DNA of 33,537 nt from Sphingopyxis sp. (GTDB lineage: Bacteria; Pseudomonadota; Alphaproteobacteria; Sphingomonadales; Sphingomonadaceae), in the NCBI GenBank assembly GCA_013821905.1, contig PNJO01000012.1, forward strand, positions 1-33,537. The letters run 5' to 3'. Position numbers and translations under genes: made by a program. Numbering within the stretch: the first letter of the stretch is position 1; every line of letters starts with the position of its first letter. Shown one piece after another: positions 26,662-33,537 of the stretch. The notes below the pieces were generated by a model. The model saw only the letters and a program-made list of their open reading frames with translations. It did no database searches and was not told the origin of the DNA.

Positions 26662-28623
26662 TCACGGCACAACCACATTGAAGCGCGGGTCCTGCGGCGG
26701 GTGCAGCGCGAACCACGACAGAAAGGCCATGCGGTCGCCCTCGATCCGGATTGCGCCCGACTGCATCAGCGCCGGGAACGCCGCCTGCCCCAGCATCACA
26801 TCGTCGAGCGTCTTGCGGTCGAGCGTGACCGTTGCGGTGGGCGCCGCGTCGGTCACGCCATAGCGCGGCACTTCCACGCCGCCGCCGACGACGATCGCCA
26901 CCGTTTCCTTGCTGTCGGGCAGGACGAACTGGAAGGTGCCTTTGAGCGCGGCGCCCTTTGCGGCGTCGAAACGCGTCGCGAGCGCGTCGAAGAAGACCCG
27001 CGTCGGGATCGCGCTGACGAACGACCGGCTCTGCCCGTTGCCCGACAGGCTTTCGACCGCCGTGCCGCGCAGCGTCGCCGCGGCGGCGAGATAATAGTTC
27101 CGCCATGCGCCGGACTCGGCCTGATAGCCCATCTGGTCATAGGCCGAGGCGAGCGCCGCGCGGGCCTCCTTGTTGGCAGGCTCGGCGAACACCAGCCTGT
27201 TCAGCAGCTCGGCCGCCCAGCGATAGTCGCCCGCGGCGATCGCCGCCTTGCCCGCCGCGAGCAATTTGTCCGCCCCGCCCGCCAGCGCGACATATCTGGG
27301 CGCCGACTGCTCGGGGGGCAGCGGGTTGAAATTGGCCGGATTGCCGTCCCACCAGCCGAAATAGCGCTGATAGACCGCCTTCATGTCGTGATTGACCGTG
27401 CCATAATAGCCGCGTGCGCCGAAATCTTGCCCCTGCCCCGGCGCCTCGGAGGTCGCGTCGGCGAGTTCGTGCAGCGTTGCGCCCTTGTTGGCGAGGAACA
27501 GGGTCCGGTCGTGGACATAGCGATAAATGTCGCGCTGGCTGGTCAGCAGCGCCGACACCTCGCCCGTGCCCCACGTCGGCCAATGGTGCGACGCCATCGC
27601 GACCTCGGCCTTGCCGCCCCATTTGAGCAGGGTCGCGTCGATCACCTGGCTCCAGTGCAGCGCATCGCGCACCTGCGCGCCGCGCAGCGTCAGCACATTG
27701 TGCAGCGTGTGCGTCACGACCTCGGTCGTGTGCAGCGCCTTATAGGCGGGAATGTAGAAGACGAACTCCGACGGCGCCTCGGTGCCGCCCGCGTCAAGAA
27801 AGTCGAACGCCAGCCCGTCGATCGTCAGCGTGCCGCCCTTTTCGCCCACCGTCTCGGTCGGCTCCATATAGCCGATGGTGCCCGACGACAGCTTCGGTCC
27901 CAGCCCGGTGTCGACCTGTCCCGCCGGCCCGGGCGGCAGGATCGACCCGAACATATAGAGCGCGCGCCGCCCCATCGCGGTGCCAGCGAGCACATTCTCC
28001 GACGTCGCTTCCTCCGAAAAACCGTGCGGCGCGATGATGCGGATCTTCTCTTTGGCGACCTGTTCGGGCGTCACGATCCCGCCGACGCCGCCGAAATGGT
28101 CGCTGTGGCTGTGGCTGAAGATCACCGCCTTGACCGGCAGCTTGCCCGATTTCGCCTCGACCGTGTCGGCGAACAATTTCCAGCTCGCCGCCGCCGCTTC
28201 CTCGGACAGCAGCGGGTCGACGACGATCCAGCCGGTCTTGCCGCGGATGATCGTCATCACCGAAATATCGTAGCCGCGCACCTGCCAGATCTTGCCCGGC
28301 ACCACCTCGAACAGCCCGTGCACCGCGTTCAGCCGCGCCTGCCGCCACAGCGACGGATTCACCGTGTCGGGCGCCGCCTTCGCGTCGAGGAAGGCATAGG
28401 GCCGGCGGTCCCACACCGTCTTGCCATTGCGGTCGAGAATGACGCCGCCGGGAATCTCGGCGAGCTTGCCGCGCAGCACATTGGCCTCGTCGCGCGGATC
28501 GTCGAGCGGCAGGCGTTTGGCGATCTCGGCCTGCGCGGCGCGGGTCGCTTCGCTCGCCGGGTCCTGCGCCAACGCCGCGAACGGCAGGCAGGTCGCGAGC
28601 AGCACGGTGGTCAGTCGGTGCAT
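26662..28623 (-). CDS. Alkyl/aryl-sulfatase (SdsA1/BDS1-type metallo-beta-lactamase fold)
   Basis: Signal peptide MHRLTTVLLATCLPFAALAQ; metal motif AVIFSHSHSDHFGGVGG; GWIVVDPLLSEEAAAASWKLF; SCP2-like C-terminal domain. Confidence 0.92.
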   Translation of the reverse strand: MHRLTTVLLATCLPFAALAQDPASEATRAAQAEIAKRLPLDDPRDEANVLRGKLAEIPGGVILDRNGKTVWDRRPYAFLDAKAAPDTVNPSLWRQARLNAVHGLFEVVPGKIWQVRGYDISVMTIIRGKTGWIVVDPLLSEEAAAASWKLFADTVEAKSGKLPVKAVIFSHSHSDHFGGVGGIVTPEQVAKEKIRIIAPHGFSEEATSENVLAGTAMGRRALYMFGSILPPGPAGQVDTGLGPKLSSGTIGYMEPTETVGEKGGTLTIDGLAFDFLDAGGTEAPSEFVFYIPAYKALHTTEVVTHTLHNVLTLRGAQVRDALHWSQVIDATLLKWGGKAEVAMASHHWPTWGTGEVSALLTSQRDIYRYVHDRTLFLANKGATLHELADATSEAPGQGQDFGARGYYGTVNHDMKAVYQRYFGWWDGNPANFNPLPPEQSAPRYVALAGGADKLLAAGKAAIAAGDYRWAAELLNRLVFAEPANKEARAALASAYDQMGYQAESGAWRNYYLAAAATLRGTAVESLSGNGQSRSFVSAIPTRVFFDALATRFDAAKGAALKGTFQFVLPDSKETVAIVVGGGVEVPRYGVTDAAPTATVTLDRKTLDDVMLGQAAFPALMQSGAIRIEGDRMAFLSWFALHPPQDPRFNVVVP

Positions 28624-28688
28624 GATGATCTCCCCCTGTATCGGGGAGCAGCTTGCGCGCCGCGCCGCGGCTTGGCAAGCATCGGCGC

Positions 28689-29174
28689 ATGACCGACGCG
28701 CTGCACCTGCTCATCGTCTGGCACAGCCGCACCGGCGGCAGCGAGGCGCTCGCGCGCGCCGCGGCCGAAGGGGCGGCGACGGCACAGCTCGTCGCCGCGG
28801 ACGATGTCATGCCGGAGGCGCTGCAAGCCGCGGGCGGCTATCTTTTCGTGGGCCCCGAAAATCTCGCCGCGCTGTCGGGCGCGATGAAGGAGATGTTCGA
28901 CCGCTGCTATTATCCCTGCCTCGGGCAGATCGAGGGGCGGCCCTACGCGACGATCATCTGCGCCGGCTCGGACGGCGAGAATGCCCAGCGCCAGCTCGAC
29001 CGCATCGCGACCGGCTGGCGGCTGAAGCGCGTCGCCGACCCGCTGATCGTGAACACCGCAGCGCAGACGCCCGAAGCGATATTGGCGCCGAAGACCATCC
29101 CCGCAGAACGCCTCGCCGAAGCGCGCGATCTGGGCGCGGCACTCGCCGAAGGTCTGGCGGCGGGAATCTTCTGA
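28689..29174 (+). CDS. Flavodoxin-like NAD(P)H-dependent oxidoreductase
   Basis: MTDALHLLIVWHSRTGGSEALARAAAEGA (flavodoxin P-loop SRTGGS), GGYLFVGPENLAALSGAMKEMFDRCYY. Confidence 0.85.
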   Translation: MTDALHLLIVWHSRTGGSEALARAAAEGAATAQLVAADDVMPEALQAAGGYLFVGPENLAALSGAMKEMFDRCYYPCLGQIEGRPYATIICAGSDGENAQRQLDRIATGWRLKRVADPLIVNTAAQTPEAILAPKTIPAERLAEARDLGAALAEGLAAGIF

Positions 29175-29189
29175 GCTGCGGGCCATGGC

Positions 29190-29229
29190 CAATCCTTGCT
29201 GTATTGCAATGATAATACAGCAAGGATTG
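29190..29229. terminator. 16-bp perfect inverted repeat between convergent genes (possible bidirectional terminator)
   Basis: CAATCCTTGCTGTATT (29190-29205), 8-nt loop GCAATGAT, AATACAGCAAGGATTG (29214-29229). Confidence 0.55.
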
Positions 29230-29253
29230 CGGGGTCAAGACGCCGCCGCCGCG

Positions 29254-30831
29254 CTACCTGGCGCCCGCCTTCCGCGCCGCCCTCCGGGCCTCGAGCTCGG
29301 CGGGCGAGGGGATGGCGCGGCGCAGTTCGGCGACCACGTCGTCGGCGGCGAAATATTGCGTCTCGGCCATCATCGGCTCGCCCGGGTCGCCGAAGCGGAC
29401 GAAGCCGTAGATCGGCCGTTCGCGGTCGCGCCAGAAGGTAAAGCCGGCCTTGCCCTTCTGCTTCGCGAGCAGCGCGGCGTGGAGCAGCATGCTGTCGTTG
29501 CACGGCTGCCAGCCCGCCGGATTGCAGTCGATGTAGAACATGCCTTTCGCCTTGGGCGATTCCTTGCCCAGCATCTTGCTCTTCTCGACCTTCCACACGC
29601 GGCCCGACATCGTTTCGAACGAGCCGACATCGGCATAGGGCAGGATCTTGCCGAACAGCGTCTTGTTGTCCTTGTCCTGCGCCAGCAGTTCGGCGAGCCG
29701 CGTCTCGCGGCGCTTCTTCAGGATTTCGGCCGGATCGGTCGCCAGCGCGCCGGCCAGCTCGGCGGGCGCCGCGTTGGCGCGCAGCAGGCCGTTCAGGTGG
29801 AGCGACTGCGCGAGCGTGATCCCGACCCATTCGGACCGCCCGGCATAGCGCCGCCGCGCCTCGACCATCTCGCCGCGGTCGATCAGTTCGAGGATCTCGA
29901 ACAGGTCGAAATGCTCGATGATCCGCGAGGTATCGGTTTCGGGCTTGCCGCGCGTCTTGCGGTCCTCGAAATTGCGGCGCGCATCGGCGATCAGCGCGCG
30001 GGCGCGTTCGCGATTGCCCGCGATATGCTGCACGATCGCGGTGGCGGTCAGATATTCGGTGTTGCGTTCGTCGAAGCCGAGCCCGCCATGATAGTCGAGA
30101 TAGGCCTCGTCGGCTGCGGCGGCTTCCCGCCAGCGGCCGGCAAGCTGGAGCCGGGCGGACAGCACCCAGATCTGGTTGTGGTCCATCCGCGCGAGGCTGC
30201 GCAGCCATGCGATCTCGGCTTCGGTGACGTCCGACGACAGGCCGATGAAGTCCTCGGTCGCGCCGACGACGAACAGGCTGTTCGGATAGGCGACCGCCTT
30301 TTCGAGCAGCTTGGCCTTGGCCTCCGCGACCTGACCCTGCCGCGCCATGATCGCCGCCTCGATCCGGTCGAGCGACTGGCCGAACGAGCGGTCGAAATAG
30401 ATGTCGCCGTTGAGCCCGGCGGCGGCGGCCTCGCCGCGCGCCTTGTCCACATCGGCGCGGGCGCCGGCATAGTCGAGCGCTTCGACGCGGTGCACCGCGC
30501 GCGCCAGGATCAGCGGCAGGCGCCGCGCGACATTGCCCTCGGCCCTGGCGCCGTCGATCAGCGCCGAACAGGCGTCGACGCCTTCGGTCCCGAACTTCCG
30601 GGCCTCGGCATCGGGCGCCTCGACGGGCGGCGCGAACAGCGCGAGCAGCGTCACCGCGCCGATGAAGCGCGCGATGCCTTCGCCCGCCGACATATTGTTC
30701 GGATTGCCGTCGCATTGCAGATAGAGCGACGGCGCTTTTCCGCCCTTCGCCTCGTCCGCCGATACGGCCGGCGCCATGCCGTTCGTTGCCGCCGCGGCCA
30801 ATGCCGCGGCGATTGCCAGTCCGGTCCTCAC
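29254..30831 (-). CDS. Secreted TPR-like repeat protein of unknown function
   Basis: Signal peptide MRTGLAIAAALAAAATNGMAPAVSA; helical repeat-like composition; C-terminal YIDCNPAGWQPCNDSMLLHAALL domain. Confidence 0.7.
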   Translation of the reverse strand: MRTGLAIAAALAAAATNGMAPAVSADEAKGGKAPSLYLQCDGNPNNMSAGEGIARFIGAVTLLALFAPPVEAPDAEARKFGTEGVDACSALIDGARAEGNVARRLPLILARAVHRVEALDYAGARADVDKARGEAAAAGLNGDIYFDRSFGQSLDRIEAAIMARQGQVAEAKAKLLEKAVAYPNSLFVVGATEDFIGLSSDVTEAEIAWLRSLARMDHNQIWVLSARLQLAGRWREAAAADEAYLDYHGGLGFDERNTEYLTATAIVQHIAGNRERARALIADARRNFEDRKTRGKPETDTSRIIEHFDLFEILELIDRGEMVEARRRYAGRSEWVGITLAQSLHLNGLLRANAAPAELAGALATDPAEILKKRRETRLAELLAQDKDNKTLFGKILPYADVGSFETMSGRVWKVEKSKMLGKESPKAKGMFYIDCNPAGWQPCNDSMLLHAALLAKQKGKAGFTFWRDRERPIYGFVRFGDPGEPMMAETQYFAADDVVAELRRAIPSPAELEARRAARKAGAR

Positions 30832-30915
30832 CCTCGCCCCTCCCCCGATGTCGTCAAGACATCTCGGTGAAGCCGGAATTTCCCGTCATGGCAAGGGGCT
30901 CTGTCCCCCGGCCGG

Positions 30916-31896
30916 TCAGTGGGCGCGATGCTCGCCGCGGACCCAGCGCACCGTGCCCGACGACGCGCGCATCACCACCGTCTCGGTCGTCATCACGCCG
31001 TCGCGGCGGCGCTTGACGCCGCGCAGCAGCGATCCGTCCGTGACGCCGGTCGCGGCGAAGATGACGTCGCCCCTGGCGAGATCCTCGAGGTCATAGACGC
31101 GCTCGAGATCCTCGATGCCCCATTTCCTGGCGCGCAGCCGCTCGTCGTCGTTGCGGAACAGCAGCCGGCCCTTGAACTGGCCGCCGACGCAGCGCAGCGC
31201 CGCCGCGGCGAGCACGCCCTCGGGCGCGCCGCCCGAACCCATATAGATGTCGATATTGGTTTCGGGGTTGGTCGTCGCGATCACGCCGGCGACGTCGCCG
31301 TCGGGGATCAGCGCGACGCCGCAGCCGATGTCGCGCAGCTCGGCGATGATCGCCTCGTGGCGCGGGCGGTCGAGCACGCAGACGATGATCTGTTCGGGCG
31401 GACAGCCCTTTTCGCGCGCCACCGCCTCGACATTCTCGCGCACGCTATTGTCGAAATTGACGATGTTCGGCGAATAGCCGGGGCCGACCGCGAGCTTGTC
31501 CATATAGACGTCGGGGGCGTTGAGCAGACAGCCTTCCTCGGCGATCGCGAGCACGGCGAGCGCGTTGGGGCCGGCCTTGGCGGTGATCGTCGTGCCTTCG
31601 AGCGGGTCGACCGCGATGTCGATCTTCGGGCCCTTGCCGGGGGCGTTGCCGACCTTTTCCCCGATATAGAGCATCGGTGCCTCGTCGCGCTCGCCCTCGC
31701 CGATCACGATGGTGCCGTCCATATAGAGGGTGTTGAACGCGTTGCGCATCGCCTCGACCGCGGCGGCGTCGGCTGCTTTCTCGTCGCCGCGCCCGATCAG
31801 CTTTGCGGCGGCGATCGCGGCGGCCTCGGTGACGCGCACCATTTCGAGCACGAGCACCCGGTCGAGGTTGCTGCCGGTATCCGTCATGTCGGTCAC
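30916..31896 (-). CDS. glpX: Class II fructose-1,6-bisphosphatase
   Basis: DGTIVIGEGERDEAPMLYIGEKVG, IDIAVDPLEGTTITAKAGPNALAVLA, IDIYMGSGGAPEGVLAAAAL. Confidence 0.97.
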   Translation of the reverse strand: MTDMTDTGSNLDRVLVLEMVRVTEAAAIAAAKLIGRGDEKAADAAAVEAMRNAFNTLYMDGTIVIGEGERDEAPMLYIGEKVGNAPGKGPKIDIAVDPLEGTTITAKAGPNALAVLAIAEEGCLLNAPDVYMDKLAVGPGYSPNIVNFDNSVRENVEAVAREKGCPPEQIIVCVLDRPRHEAIIAELRDIGCGVALIPDGDVAGVIATTNPETNIDIYMGSGGAPEGVLAAAALRCVGGQFKGRLLFRNDDERLRARKWGIEDLERVYDLEDLARGDVIFAATGVTDGSLLRGVKRRRDGVMTTETVVMRASSGTVRWVRGEHRAH

Positions 31897-31941
31897 TCTC
31901 CGTCTTTACTTGTTCCGCCGCCTTGGCATGGTGGGCGCCAT

Positions 31942-32430
31942 ATGGTCGCCTGCGCCACTTGTCGAGGACACTTCGCCCGATTCGGCGCCGCTTTCGCCTT
32001 GGCCTGTGTCATAGCCATGACGATGTCCCCGGCCGCGACGGCGCAGATGCAGGGCCCGCCCGCGCCGCCGCCGCCGAAGTCCGCCGCCGACGAGGCGGCC
32101 CGGAAGGCGAAGGAGCTGGTCGACCCGATCCGGCGCTGCAAACCCGCCGAGGACGGGTCGATCGACGTGTGCGGCACCGATACCGAACGCTACCGCATGT
32201 CGCCCGAGCTGCGCGCGATCGCGGGCGTCGGCAAATCGACCAAGACCAACATTCCCGACGCGCCCTACATCAACCCGACGATCTGGGACACGCTGCCCTA
32301 CAACTGGATCTCGATCGGCGGCCGGGTGAAGCCCGGCCCTGAGTATAATGAGCAGTTTGAAGCGGTGAAGCGCGCGACCGACCCCGAAACCGGTACCCCG
32401 GCGCCGCCCGAGGAAGAGCCCGAGCCCTAA
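31942..32430 (+). CDS. Putative secreted protein of unknown function
   Basis: Signal-like N-terminus MVACATCRGHFARFGAAFALACVIAMTMSPAATAQ; Pro-rich segments; divergent from glpX. Start uncertain; the track's 30919 start runs antisense through glpX and is not accepted. Confidence 0.6.
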   Translation: MVACATCRGHFARFGAAFALACVIAMTMSPAATAQMQGPPAPPPPKSAADEAARKAKELVDPIRRCKPAEDGSIDVCGTDTERYRMSPELRAIAGVGKSTKTNIPDAPYINPTIWDTLPYNWISIGGRVKPGPEYNEQFEAVKRATDPETGTPAPPEEEPEP

Positions 32431-33263
32431 GCGAAAACCTCGGACGCCGCGACGTGCGGCTGGGCAGCGCGCAGGAAACCCGCCGCGAACAGGATCTGCC
32501 CCAGGAACCAGGCGACGAACAGCGCGAGCCAGCCGAAACCCATCGCCGTTTCGAGCAGCGTCCCCGGCTCCTGCGCATTGTTCCAGATGACCGCGCCGTG
32601 GAGCAGGACGAGCCCGCCGAACGCCGCCGCGGCGAGCAGGCCATAGAGAAAATAGAAGGCGAAGAGCCGCCACTGCGCCTCGCGCGTCAGTCGCCACGAT
32701 TCGGCGAAGGCCGACACCGGCTCGAGCTTCCCCGCCGCGCCCATGATCGCGCCGGTCAGGCACAGCCGCGCGCCGATCCAGGTGCCGAGCAGCGACAGGA
32801 GCAGGCGATAGGCTTCGCTGACCAGCCCGTCGGCAAGCTCGCCCCATTCATAAATGCCGACCGTCGCGACGACCGGCAGCACGGCGAGCATGCCGATGCC
32901 GGCGTAGAGGAGGATGTTGCCGATAAGGAAGGCGGCGCCCGCGACCATCCCGTACATGATCTCCGAAACATAGCCCTCGCGCATCTCGGCGAGGATCGCG
33001 TTCCACGCCGCGAGCATCGCCCCCGCGGCGAGCACCGCGACGATGCCGAGCAGATAGAGCGGCCCCGCGACCGAGCCGCTGACATGGGCGCTATAGGGCG
33101 ATACGATCATTGCCATCACCGTGCGCAGGTCGAAGATCGGCTCGCTCGACAGCAGCAGATAGGGGACGACGACGCCGAGCACGGCATAGGCGAGCAGGGG
33201 CCGCCAATGCTCGGCCGCCAGCCCCCGCGCCTCGGCCAGTCCGCGCCTGATCTCGATATCCAT
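32427..33263 (-). CDS. Multi-pass membrane protein of unknown function
   Basis: MDIEIRRGLAEARGLAAEHWRPLLAYAVLGVVVPYLLLSSEP; several TM segments. Start at ATG 33263. Confidence 0.75.
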   Translation of the reverse strand: MDIEIRRGLAEARGLAAEHWRPLLAYAVLGVVVPYLLLSSEPIFDLRTVMAMIVSPYSAHVSGSVAGPLYLLGIVAVLAAGAMLAAWNAILAEMREGYVSEIMYGMVAGAAFLIGNILLYAGIGMLAVLPVVATVGIYEWGELADGLVSEAYRLLLSLLGTWIGARLCLTGAIMGAAGKLEPVSAFAESWRLTREAQWRLFAFYFLYGLLAAAAFGGLVLLHGAVIWNNAQEPGTLLETAMGFGWLALFVAWFLGQILFAAGFLRAAQPHVAASEVFA

Positions 33264-33321
33264 GTCCGCCCCCTGCTCCCCGGCGACAGGGCTATCAGAG
33301 GCGTGCGCGATTACAAGCGCA

Positions 33322-33537
33322 TCAAAGCGCCAGGATCGGCATGTGCATCGGTGTGCCGACGACATGGTCCGACGCGCCGAGCACCGCGAGCGCCGACAGG
33401 ATCGCGCTGGCAGGCCCCTCGTGCGTGACGAGGACGATCACGACGCCGCTGCCGTCCTCGCTGCCGCGCTGGATCAGGCTTTCGATCGATACGCCCGCGT
33501 CGCGCATCGCCGTCGCGATCTCGGCGAGCACGCCGAT
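33322..33537 (-). CDS. hom: Homoserine dehydrogenase, C-terminal ACT domain (truncated by window edge)
   Basis: MLAEIATAMRDAGVSIESLIQRG...VVIVLVTHEGPASAILSALAVL; ACT-domain end of homoserine dehydrogenase. Neighbourhood with glpX supports this. Confidence 0.85.
   Translation of the reverse strand: MGVLAEIATAMRDAGVSIESLIQRGSEDGSGVVIVLVTHEGPASAILSALAVLGASDHVVGTPMHMPILAL

Noticed and set aside
30919-32430. 503-aa plus-strand ORF with start at 30919
   Set aside because: The first ~340 residues are antisense to glpX; a start near 31942 with a signal peptide is more credible.

Overview
GC-rich chromosomal window that looks alphaproteobacterial and sphingomonad-like (gene content and style only; no search was run). 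Most of it is ordinary housekeeping and envelope genes, predominantly on the minus strand. Left to right: rlpA-like DPBB protein, gyrB, two lipoproteins, nitroreductase, then a tightly overlapping MoxR-type operon (DUF4129, DUF4350, MoxR ATPase, DUF58, SpoIIM/DUF95, RDD). Next come a fused alpha/beta 2-oxoacid dehydrogenase E1 overlapping a FabD-like acyltransferase, a LuxR/FixJ-type regulator with a degenerate receiver, and a GT2-GtrA-GT39-like cassette. After the island described below come recJ, two PH-domain (YdbS/YdbT-like) proteins, an alkyl sulfatase, a flavodoxin-like protein, a secreted orphan protein, glpX, and the 3' end of homoserine dehydrogenase. The interesting part is a ~3.8 kb lower-GC island lying exactly between tRNA-Glu(CTC) (18670-18744, -) and tRNA-Glu(TTC) (22513-22588, -). 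The ORF track misses much of it because the key reading frames lack a start codon. By hand translation I find three truncated polymorphic-toxin-like C-terminal fragments: a GIY-YIG nuclease domain with all signature residues, a toxin tail coupled by TGATG to a zinc-ribbon ORF, and a 94-aa remnant abutting a duplicated ~122-aa candidate immunity gene. An SseB-like gene is also present. The fragments are cut and capped by REP-like palindromes belonging to a REP-associated tyrosine transposase (RAYT) system. I interpret the island as an orphan toxin/immunity graveyard remodelled by RAYT/REP elements.
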